Below are positions 35,161-46,313 of a DNA stretch of 64,000 nt, piece by piece; positions within the stretch are counted from its first letter, which is position 1; every line of letters begins with the position of its first letter. The notes under the pieces were generated by a model. The model had not been told where the DNA came from and ran no database searches. It worked only from the letters and a program-made list of their open reading frames with translations. Made by a program: the position numbers and the translations under genes. The stretch is from Sorangium cellulosum (GTDB lineage Bacteria; Myxococcota_A; Polyangia; Polyangiales; Polyangiaceae): assembly GCF_002950945.1 (NCBI RefSeq), contig NZ_CP012673.1:1612001-1676000 (forward strand), written 5' to 3'.

Positions 35161-37182
35161 TCAGTTCGTGAACCGGATGTTGTCCACGTAATACGGCCCC
35201 GAGCCGCCGTTCACGTTGAGCTCGATCGTCAGCGAGACGTCGCTGGGCTTCGGCGTCGCGTTCAGCGCGGCCACGTTGGGCGCGGCGAGCGTGAACGTGA
35301 CCGGCGAGAAGGTGTTCTGGGTGAGCGTGTTGAGGTTGAGGCTCCCGATGTGCTGGCTGTGGATGCCGCGGGACGGGATCGAGAGCATCACCGTCAGGGT
35401 GCCGGGCCAGGAGGGGTTGGGCTGGACGGGCGAGTTGAAGAAATCGAACGTGAGCTTGTTGCCCACCGGCGCGAGCGCCGCGGTGCTGAACGGCGCGCTC
35501 GTCACCTGGTTCCACGCGTTCGGCGTCTTGATCCGGAGCGACCGGATCCCCTCGGTCACCCAGCCCGTGGTGAGCGAGAGCGTGGCCTGGGACGAGGTCC
35601 ACGCGCCCGACTTCTCGAAGCCGAGGATCGGATTGCCGTCGAGGAAGTCGCTCATCACCTTCTGGCGGAACGGGAGGAACACGTCGGTGACGAGGTTCGA
35701 CAGCACGAAGCGCGTCCTCGTGGGATCCTCGGGGACCGGCTCCGTCTGCTCGGAGGTATGGGTGAAGGTGAGGCTGTTGTCGGGGATCGACGAGGAGAGG
35801 CCGACGTCGTTGTTCGAGCCCGCGCCGGAGGTCTTGACCAGGTGGCAGCCCGAGCAGGAGATGCTCTGGGCGCGCGCGAGGAGCTGGTCCGGCGTGAGCG
35901 GGCTGCCGATGGCGGTGAGCTTCTGCTGGATGTTGCTCCTGAAGGTCGACGGGCTGCTGCCGAGCGCGAGCCTGTAGTTGTTGTGGTCGGTGATCAAGGT
36001 GGCCTCGCCGGCGCCGAAGGGGGTCGGCACGAGCGTGGGATAGTCGAACCGGTTGAAGTCCCCCGAGGAGGCGAGCGACTCCACCGCGTTGTCGACGAAC
36101 CACGACCGGAAGCTCACCGCGCGCGCATCGGTCGAGGTCGGATCGAAGAGCTGCATGGCCGGGTTGTCATCGATGTGGGTCGGGACCACGAGCAGGTTGC
36201 ACGTGCCGCCGGCGCACGTGTTCGAGAGCTTGAACTCCCGGAGCGCCCAGTCGTCCTGGGGCGCCTGGATCCGCAGGAAATCATTGACGCGGATCTGCCC
36301 GCTGCCCGCGGCGTAGTTGTCGATGTCGAAGACGGGCGCGAACCCGGGCAGCCCGTCGAAATAGAAGGTCTTCAGCGCGGTCGCCCGATCCTGGACGGTC
36401 AGGGCAGGATCCGACAGGCCGTGCCAGAACTCGACCACGTCGCGGCATCCTTCCCGGCCCTGGCTCGGGGTCGGGTTGGGCAGCCGGGCCTCGAAGATGA
36501 AGAGGTTGCGCGCGCCTGTGTCCGTGATGCCCGACCGCCGCGCGAACACGATGCGGTACTCGCCGCAGTCGGCGCCTTCCGGGTCGGCGAGGTCGAAGCG
36601 GTTCACGAGCGTCGTGGCCATGTACGCCGCGCTGTCGTCCGGAGGCGGCGCGAACGGATCCCTGGAGGCCTCGTTCCCGACCAGCCGGCTGCACATGACC
36701 GGCCAGCCGTTGATGGACCCATCGAAGGGCTCCGCGAGGCCGTCCGGCTCGGGCAGCGGCGGGGTGCTGTTGGGCACGTCGTCGCAATGCGGGCCGAGGC
36801 TGGGGCTCAGCCCCTCGCTCTGCTTCCGGTAGGTGTCGAACATCTGCTTGAACAGCAGCGTCGGCGTCAGGCCCGGATCGTTCGTCTGATCGATGAAATG
36901 CTGCAGCACGTCCTCCAGCGCGAACTCGGCGACGATGTCGGTGTCCGTGACGCTGAGCGACTTGCGAGGATCGATAGCGAAGGTGAGCGCCTGAGCGCCC
37001 TCGCCGACGGACTCCGCGAGGGTGTCCGGCTCGCCGTCCACCGGATCAGCCGACGCGCAGGAGACGGTGGGGAGCGCGAGCGCGAGGAGCGCGGCCGCCC
37101 GCGTCCACCGCCACGCCCTGGCGGAGCGAGCCCCGCTGCGAGAAAGCAAAGTCAAACTTGGGCAGGACAAGTCAGAGACCAT
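35161..37182 (-). CDS. Large secreted protein with one haem-c motif
   Basis: A 673-residue exported protein. The signal peptide WTRAAALLALALPTVSCAS may be lipoprotein-type. The only recognisable site is ISCSGCHLVKTSG near residue 430, a CxxCH haem-c attachment motif. The N-terminal two-thirds is rich in Cys pairs and in segments such as NRFDLADPEGADCGEYRIVFAR that recur in large myxobacterial secreted proteins. The last about 130 residues form a beta-sandwich that could bind carbohydrate (GIRSLRIKTPNAWNQV..GSGPYYVDNIRFTN). The ATG at 37182 has AGGAGG at good spacing. Possible redox or surface-attachment role; no enzyme activity can be assigned. Upstream 37183-37554 has no gene. Confidence 0.78.
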   Translation of the reverse strand: MVSDLSCPSLTLLSRSGARSARAWRWTRAAALLALALPTVSCASADPVDGEPDTLAESVGEGAQALTFAIDPRKSLSVTDTDIVAEFALEDVLQHFIDQTNDPGLTPTLLFKQMFDTYRKQSEGLSPSLGPHCDDVPNSTPPLPEPDGLAEPFDGSINGWPVMCSRLVGNEASRDPFAPPPDDSAAYMATTLVNRFDLADPEGADCGEYRIVFARRSGITDTGARNLFIFEARLPNPTPSQGREGCRDVVEFWHGLSDPALTVQDRATALKTFYFDGLPGFAPVFDIDNYAAGSGQIRVNDFLRIQAPQDDWALREFKLSNTCAGGTCNLLVVPTHIDDNPAMQLFDPTSTDARAVSFRSWFVDNAVESLASSGDFNRFDYPTLVPTPFGAGEATLITDHNNYRLALGSSPSTFRSNIQQKLTAIGSPLTPDQLLARAQSISCSGCHLVKTSGAGSNNDVGLSSSIPDNSLTFTHTSEQTEPVPEDPTRTRFVLSNLVTDVFLPFRQKVMSDFLDGNPILGFEKSGAWTSSQATLSLTTGWVTEGIRSLRIKTPNAWNQVTSAPFSTAALAPVGNKLTFDFFNSPVQPNPSWPGTLTVMLSIPSRGIHSQHIGSLNLNTLTQNTFSPVTFTLAAPNVAALNATPKPSDVSLTIELNVNGGSGPYYVDNIRFTN

Positions 37183-37554
37183 GAAACCTCCTGGAAGCAC
37201 TCGTGGGAGTGCTCGACGGCATCGACCGCTCGAGTCGACAACCCTGGATGCCGTCCTGGTCGAACGTCCTTCGACTTATTTTGAGACCCGCGTCGCTTTT
37301 TTTGGGCGGGTCGGTACAGCGAAATCTCGCTGCACGGCAATGCGCTCTTGCTGTACTGCCTTGAGCTGACAGCGCCCAACGCACCTTGGCGCAGGGAGGG
37401 TGATGTCCCCGAGACGGCGTGACGTGACCGCTGAGGAGGGCATACCCCCGCCCACCTGCATGCGCTCGAGGGGCTGTAAGCTCCGCCCGGCCGCCTCGTT
37501 CCAGAGACGTGCGCCCCTCGGCCTTCCTGCCGGGGCGCCCTCACGAGGGCTTCC

Positions 37555-38244
37555 ATGTGTTTCCGTGTCCGGCTCCCCGCCGCGCCGCGCCGCCTTGCGC
37601 GCGCCGTCTCGTCTCTTGCGCTGCTCGCGCTCGCCGCGCTCCTCCTTCTGGGCTGCGGCCCCCGCCTCGTCCCGTTCACGCACGAGCTCCGGGTGCAGCA
37701 CAACCTGAGCGACAGGGACGTGAAGAACCTCCAGTTCTACGTCTCGCACCGGGTGGCGCTGCGCCGTGAGCTCGAATCGGCGAGCTCGCAGATCACGAGC
37801 AGCCACAAGCTCCTGCTCGTCTCCGGCAAGATCATCGAGGAGGTCATCGTCGAGGACCTCACGCCCGGCGTCGCCGTCGCCGCGCGCGGCGGCGCCCTCT
37901 CGGTGAGCTTCGAGCCCGGCGCGTCGCTCACGTTCTCCGCCGGCCCCGAGCCCGAGCCCGCCGCGCCCGCGCCGCAGCTCTCCGGCTTCGCGACCCCGCC
38001 CGAGCCGTTCCCGGCGAGCGCCGGGCCGCTGCTCGCCGGCCCGCCCGGGCCGCGCGAGGGGGCCGGCCTCGGCGGCAGCTACTGGCTGTCGACCGGCCCC
38101 GGCGGCGAGGTCCGGTACCAGGGCAAGCTGTTCTCGGCGATCGACGACAGCCTCAGGGCGCACCTGCTGATCGACGCCGACTCGCTCGAGGAGGTCGTCG
38201 AGCGCCGCACCGTCCTCCCGGGCGTGCGCCTCCCCGGCCGCTGA
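37555..38244 (+). CDS. Lipoprotein of unknown function upstream of a histidine kinase
   Basis: A 229-residue lipoprotein with a strong signal (RRLARAVSSLALLALAALLLLGCG; lipobox LLGC). The mature N-terminal domain, FTHELRVQHNLSDRDVKNLQ then FYVSHRVALRREL, is followed by VSGKIIEEVIVEDLTPGVAV, a pattern I do not recognise. A Pro-rich middle and the C-terminal VRYQGKLFSAIDDSLRAHLL complete it. It ends about 50 bp before a membrane histidine kinase gene on the same strand, so the two are probably co-transcribed. A periplasmic sensing partner for the kinase is possible, but this is inference. Confidence 0.78.
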   Translation: MCFRVRLPAAPRRLARAVSSLALLALAALLLLGCGPRLVPFTHELRVQHNLSDRDVKNLQFYVSHRVALRRELESASSQITSSHKLLLVSGKIIEEVIVEDLTPGVAVAARGGALSVSFEPGASLTFSAGPEPEPAAPAPQLSGFATPPEPFPASAGPLLAGPPGPREGAGLGGSYWLSTGPGGEVRYQGKLFSAIDDSLRAHLLIDADSLEEVVERRTVLPGVRLPGR

Positions 38245-38296
38245 GCCGCGCGCCGTTGCGACGGCGCGTGCCCTGGGCTTCCATGCCGCCCACCCC

Positions 38297-40792
38297 GTGC
38301 CGACGCCCCCGCTCTCCCTGCTCCGCGCCCCGCGCGTCCGCGCGGAGCTCGTCGCGAACGGCTGGGAGCTGTTCTCCGCGCTCCTCTTCCTCTCCGCGGT
38401 CGTCCCCGCAGCCCTCGCCACGCCGTGGCCGGCGGTCCTCCTGCTCGCCTCGATGGCCCTCTCGACCGCGCTCTCGGGCGTGCTGGCCCGCCGCGGCGAC
38501 CGCGGCTTCGACCTCGCGGCGGCGATCCGGGCCGTCTCGTGGCCGCTCGCGGTCTCCCCGCTCGCCGCGCGCGGCGCCCCCGCCGCCGCGCCGCGGTCGT
38601 GGCCCGGCGCGCTCGGCATCGCCCACGGCGACGCGCCGCCGGGCGGCTCCGTGGAGATCCTCGGCCTGCTCGTCGCCGCCGTCGCCTTCGGCATCATGGC
38701 CGGCGGCATGCGCCGCGCGATCTACCGCAGCCTGCTCGGCGGCGCGGACGCGGCGGACGGCGGCGCCTGCGAGGCGGCCTCGGCGCGCGCCCTCGCCGCC
38801 GCGCTCCGGCCGCGGCTCGCCGAGTCAGCCATGACCGCCGGCATCGTCGGCGGGCACGTCATGCTGCTCTTCAGCGTCGCGTTCCTCCGCACCCAGAGCC
38901 AGGTCGTCTTCCAGGCGTGGTTCGAGGTCGTGCCGCTGCTCGCCCTCGCCGGCACCCTCGGCTTCACCCTCGCGGTGCGCCCCGCCACGCGCGCCATCGT
39001 CGCCGCGCTCGAGGCCGGCCCGCCCGGCGACGCGGCGCTGCTCGGCCGCGGCCTCGCCCGCGCGGAGCGGCTCCCCGACGTGCTCGCCTCCCTCAATTTC
39101 TCCCTGTGGCTCGGCTGCACCGCCATCGGCATCGCCATCGTGCGCCCCGCCGGCGGTCACCCCGCGCCCGCGCCCGCGGGCAGCGTGGGCGGCCCGTTCA
39201 GCCTCCCCGACGCGCTCATGCAGCTCGGGTTCGGCGCCCTCTTCGCCTTCGGCGTCTCGTTCTACCAGCGCGCGTGGCACAAGGACTCGGTCGCGCGCGC
39301 CGTCGACCTCCTGCGCGCGTGGACCGCGGCGCCCGAGCGCGGCGGCGCGCCCCCGATGCCCCTCCGGCGGCGCATGCTCCGCGACTTCGGGCTGCCGCTC
39401 CTCTTCACGGGGCTGCTCTCGCTCTTCTCGTCCATCGGCCTCTACCGCGCGCTCGCGACCGGCTCCTCGTTCAAGGAGGACGTCGACGCGATCACCGCCC
39501 TCTTCGCCTCGTTCTCCCTCCTCGTGCTCGCCGCCCTCGGCGTCGTCGCCCGGGCCGCGCGCGAGCTCTCCCGCCCCATGGCGCAGCTCGCGCGCGCCGC
39601 CGACGAGGTCGCGCGCGGCGAGCTCGACGCCGTGGTGCCGCGGCTGTCCGGGCCGAAGGAGGTCGTCGGGCTCGGCGAGAGCGTCGAGCGCATGCGCCAG
39701 GCGCTGTCCCGAACGATCGCCGAGCTCGAGCGCGAGCGCGCCGGCCTCGAGGAGAACGTCGCCGCGCGCACCGCGGAGCTCACGCGCGCGCTGTCCGAGC
39801 TCCGGCGCACGCAGGCCGCGCTCATCCAGGGCGAGCGGCTCGCCTCCATCGGCGAGCTCGTCGCCGGCGTCGCGCACGAGATCTATAACCCCCTGAACGC
39901 CATCGCCGGCGCCGCCCAGCCGATCGAGGAGCGCGCCGCCGAGCTCCGCGCCGTCCTCGACGCCTACCGGGCGGCCGAGCACGAGCTGCCCGAGGACCGC
40001 CGCCGCGCGCTCGAGGAGCTCCGCGCGCGGCTCCAGACCGAGGCGGCGCTCGACGACCTCGCCGGCATCTCGACCCTCGTCCACCGCGCCGTCGAGCGCA
40101 GCGTCAGGATCGTCACCAACCTGAAGAGCTTCTCGCGCGTCTCGGGCGAGCCGCTGCCCTTCGACCTGCACGCGGGGCTCGAGGAGACGCTCGTCCTGCT
40201 CGGCCCGCGCCTCCGGCAGGTGAACATCGAGGTGCTCAGGCGTTACGGCGAGCTGCCGCCAGTTGTCTGCCGCAGCGGCGAGATCAACCAGGTGTTCATG
40301 AATCTCCTCGTGAACGCCATCCAGGCCGTGGAGGAGACCGTGGAGGAAGCTGGGAAGGCCCCGGCGCCGCCGGCCGCGGAGGACGCTGAAGGAGCGGCGA
40401 GGGGAGGCGCGCCGCGCGCCCCGGGCGGGCGCGCGATCTCGGTCGAGACCTGGATCGACGAGGACATGGCGGCCGTCGCGATCGCCGACACCGGCCCGGG
40501 CGTCCCGCCCGACCTGGCGCAGCGCATCTTCGATCCGTTCTTCACCACGAAGCCGCGCGGGCAGGGCACCGGCCTCGGGCTCTCCATCTCGACGGACATC
40601 GTCCGGCGTCACGGTGGCGCCCTCACCCTCGCCGCGGCCGGCGAGGCGCGCCGCGGCGCGTGCGGGGCGCTGACCGGGGCGCGCTTCGTGTGCCGCCTGC
40701 CCCTGGATCCCCGCCCCGGGGGCGCCCGCCCGCAATCTGACGCGGCTGACGCGGCTGACGCGGCCGACGCGGCCCCGCGGCCGCGCTCATGA
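38297..40792 (+). CDS. Membrane sensor histidine kinase (HAMP-HisKA-HATPase)
   Basis: An 831-residue membrane histidine kinase. Residues 1-about 430 contain around eight hydrophobic segments (LFSALLFLSAVVPAALATP, GIVGGHVMLLFSVAFL and others), unlike a simple two-TM sensor. A HAMP-like stretch (LARAADEVARGELDAVVP) and a coiled coil lead to the HisKA motif VAGVAHEIYNPLNAIAGA with phospho-acceptor His527. The ATPase domain has the N box (INQVFMNLLVNAIQAV), G1 (IADTGPGVPP), F box (FDPFFTTK) and G2 (GQGTGLGLSIS). The start is a GTG at 38297; a nearby ATG is out of frame. The C-terminus has a DAA repeat. No response regulator is adjacent. Confidence 0.92.
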   Translation: MPTPPLSLLRAPRVRAELVANGWELFSALLFLSAVVPAALATPWPAVLLLASMALSTALSGVLARRGDRGFDLAAAIRAVSWPLAVSPLAARGAPAAAPRSWPGALGIAHGDAPPGGSVEILGLLVAAVAFGIMAGGMRRAIYRSLLGGADAADGGACEAASARALAAALRPRLAESAMTAGIVGGHVMLLFSVAFLRTQSQVVFQAWFEVVPLLALAGTLGFTLAVRPATRAIVAALEAGPPGDAALLGRGLARAERLPDVLASLNFSLWLGCTAIGIAIVRPAGGHPAPAPAGSVGGPFSLPDALMQLGFGALFAFGVSFYQRAWHKDSVARAVDLLRAWTAAPERGGAPPMPLRRRMLRDFGLPLLFTGLLSLFSSIGLYRALATGSSFKEDVDAITALFASFSLLVLAALGVVARAARELSRPMAQLARAADEVARGELDAVVPRLSGPKEVVGLGESVERMRQALSRTIAELERERAGLEENVAARTAELTRALSELRRTQAALIQGERLASIGELVAGVAHEIYNPLNAIAGAAQPIEERAAELRAVLDAYRAAEHELPEDRRRALEELRARLQTEAALDDLAGISTLVHRAVERSVRIVTNLKSFSRVSGEPLPFDLHAGLEETLVLLGPRLRQVNIEVLRRYGELPPVVCRSGEINQVFMNLLVNAIQAVEETVEEAGKAPAPPAAEDAEGAARGGAPRAPGGRAISVETWIDEDMAAVAIADTGPGVPPDLAQRIFDPFFTTKPRGQGTGLGLSISTDIVRRHGGALTLAAAGEARRGACGALTGARFVCRLPLDPRPGGARPQSDAADAADAADAAPRPRS

Positions 40793-41012
40793 ATGACCGG
40801 CGCCGGTCTCCCACCCCACCACCCAGGCGCGGGTCCGGCGCGGGTAGGATACGAACCGCGCGATGATTCCTCTCGAGCGCATCGCGGCCCCGTAGACCAG
40901 CTGTTTCAAAACGGATACCTTCAGCTGGCGATCCGACTCACCGCACAGCGCAACCAGGCCCCGAAGACGCATGAACGCTCCTCGGGGAGCGCTGAGGAGA
41001 AACGAAGGCACC

Positions 41013-42752
41013 ATGGAGCGCGCGATTCAGCGACCGGCAGGTCCCAAGGCTTCGAGCGCCGATCCGTTGATCGGCAAGGTCGTGGCCGGCCGGTACCGGC
41101 TCGAGGCACGGCTTGGCGAAGGCGGCATGGGCGTCGTTTACCGCGCCCGTCACGTGCTGATCGACCGGGTCGTCGCCCTGAAGCTCATCCGTCCTGATCT
41201 TCGCGGAGAGACTCACCTCCGCGCGTGGATGCTGCGCGAGGCGCGCGCCGCGAACCGCGTCGATCACGCCCACATCATCGACATCCACGACATCGGCGAG
41301 ACCGAGGAGGGCGAGCTCTACCTCGTCATGGAGTACCTCGTCGGCACGCCGCTCTCGGCGGAGCTCGCGCGCGGCCCCATGCCGATCGCGCGATCGGTGG
41401 ACATCCTCGAGCAGATGTGCGCCGCGCTCGCGCGTGCCCACGACCTCGGCGTCGTGCACCGCGATCTGAAGAGCGACAACATCCTGCTCACCCACCGCGG
41501 CGGCCGGAAGGACTTCGTGAAGATCCTCGACTTCGGCCTCGCCGCCATCGCGCGCGACCCGCGCCTCGCCCCGAAGGGCGCGGTCTTCGGGACGCCCGAG
41601 TACATGTCGCCCGAGCAGGCCCGCGGCGAGGAGGCCACCGCGCAGTCGGACCTCTACGCGCTCGGCGTGCTCTTCTTCGAGATGCTCACCGGGCAGCTCC
41701 CCTTCCGCGCGAACGATCGCGACACGCTGCTCGAGATGCAGCGCACGCACGCGCCGCCGCGCCCCCGCTCGATCCGCCCCGACGCGCACGCGCAGGGCGA
41801 GGCGATCGTGCTGCGCCTGCTCGAGAAGGACATCCGCAAGCGCTACCGCGACGCCCACCATCTCCAGGAGGAGCTGAAGGCGCTCCAGCGCGGGCTCCCC
41901 GCGCACGCGTGGGAGCTCGAGTCGGGCGACGGCGTGCCGGTGCCGCCGCCCCCGCCGCCGCCGCAGAGCGCGGGCGTCATCGAGTGGGCGAGCCGCGCGG
42001 CCCTCTTCTCGCGCATGGTCTCGCGCGCCTACCCGTCGGGGCAGGTGCCGCAGGAGGTCCAGAACGGCCTCGCGCAGGCGTGGGATCTCGCCGCGCGCGC
42101 CAACAAGCTCGAGGGCGAGGTCGCGAGCCTCACGCGCAAGCTCGAGGCGCTCGAGCGCCGCGGCCGCGCGCTGCGCGCCGAGATCGGCCGCAAGGTCGAG
42201 GAGCTCGCGCACGAGGAGTCGCGCGTCATGCGCGAGGCGATGGCCGACGGCGAGGACGTCGAGAAGGTCCGCGTCGAGCTCGCCGCCGCCGAGAAGCTCG
42301 CGCTGTCCGCGCGCCAGCTCGCCGACGGCGCGGCCCGCCAGGGCAACCACGATCCGCTCGTCTACGAGCGCGCCGGCGCCGCCGGCGCGACCGCGCAGGC
42401 GAAGCGCGAGCAGCTCGGCCGCTACGAGCACAAGAAGAACGCGCGCGAGGCGAACGCGCGCGATCTGCGCCGCCAGATCGACGAGCTGCGCGCGCAGCTC
42501 GCCCGCTACGCCGAGGCCCTCGAGGAGGACCTCGCGCAGGGGCGGGAGCGCGTCGCGGCGCGCACGCGTGAGGGGCTCGCGTACGAGAAGTCGTTCAGCG
42601 AGGCCTCGAACCTGCTCCTCAGCCACCTCCGCAGCAAGCCGGAGTGTCGCGACCTCGTCGCGGAGCTCCTCACCTCGCACGCCAGCCCGAACGGCGAGTC
42701 GGGCTCGGATCAGCGCCTCTCCGGATCAGACCGGCGGCTCGAGCGCAACTGA
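41013..42752 (+). CDS. Serine/threonine protein kinase with long C-terminal coiled coil
   Basis: A 579-residue kinase. The Hanks-type domain spans about residues 20-285: LGEGGMGVVYRAR, VALKLI, VVHRDLKSDNILL (catalytic Asp151), KILDFGLAAI and GTPEYMSPEQARG. After a Pro-rich spacer (PVPPPPPPPQ) come about 200 residues of charged heptads (for example NKLEGEVASLTRKLEALERRG) predicted to form a coiled coil, and no transmembrane segment. It is probably a soluble kinase that dimerises or docks through the coiled coil. The ATG at 41013 is preferred (AAGG just before) over an in-frame ATG at 40971. The gene is intact, unlike the kinase at 27.3 kb. Confidence 0.93.
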   Translation: MERAIQRPAGPKASSADPLIGKVVAGRYRLEARLGEGGMGVVYRARHVLIDRVVALKLIRPDLRGETHLRAWMLREARAANRVDHAHIIDIHDIGETEEGELYLVMEYLVGTPLSAELARGPMPIARSVDILEQMCAALARAHDLGVVHRDLKSDNILLTHRGGRKDFVKILDFGLAAIARDPRLAPKGAVFGTPEYMSPEQARGEEATAQSDLYALGVLFFEMLTGQLPFRANDRDTLLEMQRTHAPPRPRSIRPDAHAQGEAIVLRLLEKDIRKRYRDAHHLQEELKALQRGLPAHAWELESGDGVPVPPPPPPPQSAGVIEWASRAALFSRMVSRAYPSGQVPQEVQNGLAQAWDLAARANKLEGEVASLTRKLEALERRGRALRAEIGRKVEELAHEESRVMREAMADGEDVEKVRVELAAAEKLALSARQLADGAARQGNHDPLVYERAGAAGATAQAKREQLGRYEHKKNAREANARDLRRQIDELRAQLARYAEALEEDLAQGRERVAARTREGLAYEKSFSEASNLLLSHLRSKPECRDLVAELLTSHASPNGESGSDQRLSGSDRRLERN

Positions 42753-43278
42753 ACACGGACGAGTGCGGGCCGGCGCGTGCGGAGCGGTGACCCGCGCAGA
42801 CCCGCACGCGCCGGCGCCTCGTGGGCGCCGCGGAAGCGCGTTGAAACGCGCGCGAACGCGGCGAACGCGGCGAACGTGAGCTAACCCGATAAGGCGCGAC
42901 GGAGCACCGCAATGCGCTCCTCCCTTCCACGCTCTGCGCGTTCTCCCTACGCGATTCCCTGACACGTTCAGCGCCGACAGGACCTCTCGTCGTACATGCG
43001 CATCGGCCTCTCGACGGCGTCTGCGACGCATGGTAGCTAGCGCGCGCCTCGGCAGTTCTGGTTACGGTGGGGGTTTGCCTGGCAGCTTCTGGTACCCCAT
43101 CGCCGCCAGTCGCCGTGGGACGAGGCTGTGCTGAAGCGTCGGCGTTAGAGCAAGAATCCCCCCGGCAACCGCCGGTCCCTTCCCCTTTACGCAGGCGGCC
43201 AACCCCTCGGAACCACGATGCAGCGGGCCTCGACGGCGCTGCCCGCTGCCTCGGATTTTTGATGGAGGCACACCGTCC
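42753..43278. other. Long non-coding leader region before hppA
   Basis: About 525 bp without a convincing gene. It contains a short tandem GAACGCGGC repeat near 42853-42878 and holds the promoter and leader of the pyrophosphatase gene. GGAGG at 43264 is its ribosome site. I see no riboswitch that I can name. Confidence 0.4.
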
Positions 43279-45750
<2,472 letters not shown>

Positions 45751-45760
45751 CCACGCCCTC

Positions 45761-45874
45761 GGAGGAGCGACGGGCCTCGGCCGCGAGGCGCGCTCCTCCT
45801 CGCCACCCCCCGCCCTCCCCACCCCCCGCCAGCCCAGCGCGCAGCCATCTCCCCCGCCGTCCCGCGGCGGGGGA
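45761..45874 (+). terminator. Two hairpins downstream of hppA
   Basis: GGAGGAGCG (45761-45769) pairs with CGCTCCTCC (45791-45799), and TCCCCCGCC (45850-45858) pairs with GGCGGGGGA (45866-45874). Neither has a clean T tract, so they may be attenuators or mRNA-protecting ends rather than classic terminators. The second precedes a small gene. Confidence 0.5.
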
Positions 45875-45915
45875 GGGTCTTGCACCCCGCGCGACCGCAA
45901 ACTAGTGACCCGTTC

Positions 45916-46116
45916 ATGCGAGCGCTCTGCCCTGCCTGCGGCCTTCACCACGAGGTAGTCCGGGTCCTCGACGACGGACACGGCGAGCAGCGGAAGGACG
46001 TGTACCAGGTCGCACCGCTGGTCGGCTGTGACCGCACGTGGATCTCCGACCGCGAGCTGCTCGAGGCGCAGGCGCGCTTCGGCCAGGAGGCGATCGTGGC
46101 GGAGGAAGACGAGTAA
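45916..46116 (+). CDS. Small CxxC protein (hypothetical)
   Basis: A 66-residue acidic protein, MRALCPACGLHHEVVRVLDD onward. The CPAC pair with nearby histidines (HH) and a later Cys (VGCDRTW) suggests a single zinc-ribbon-like site. No family is recognised. The third-position GC bias looks coding, but there is no strong ribosome site, and it sits alone between hppA and the PhoX-like gene. A real but uncertain gene. Confidence 0.5.
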   Translation: MRALCPACGLHHEVVRVLDDGHGEQRKDVYQVAPLVGCDRTWISDRELLEAQARFGQEAIVAEEDE

Positions 46117-46313
46117 CGCGGCGCCCGGCGCCCTCGTCCTCCACGCTCCTCGCGATGTCGTCGTTCCTCATGCGTCGCGCGCGCCGCGCGTCTGCCAGAC
46201 GCGTGTAATCACGAAACATTTGTCAAGAAGTCGTCGCGGTCGTCGCACCGCGCCGCCACCATCGTCCGGCATCGTTTCCGGCCGTCAACCCGGCGGAGAG
46301 GATGGAAGTAGCG

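Noticed and set aside
37270..37320. Terminator hairpin with T run (GACCCGC..GCGGGTC around a TTTTTTT loop)
   Set aside because: The T run is in the loop rather than after the stem, and it lies in the promoter region of the large secreted protein.
46195..46232. Pho box upstream of the PhoX-like gene (TGTAATC and TTGTCAA words)
   Set aside because: The two half-sites are 16 bp apart instead of the usual 11-bp period and match poorly. Not strong enough to report.
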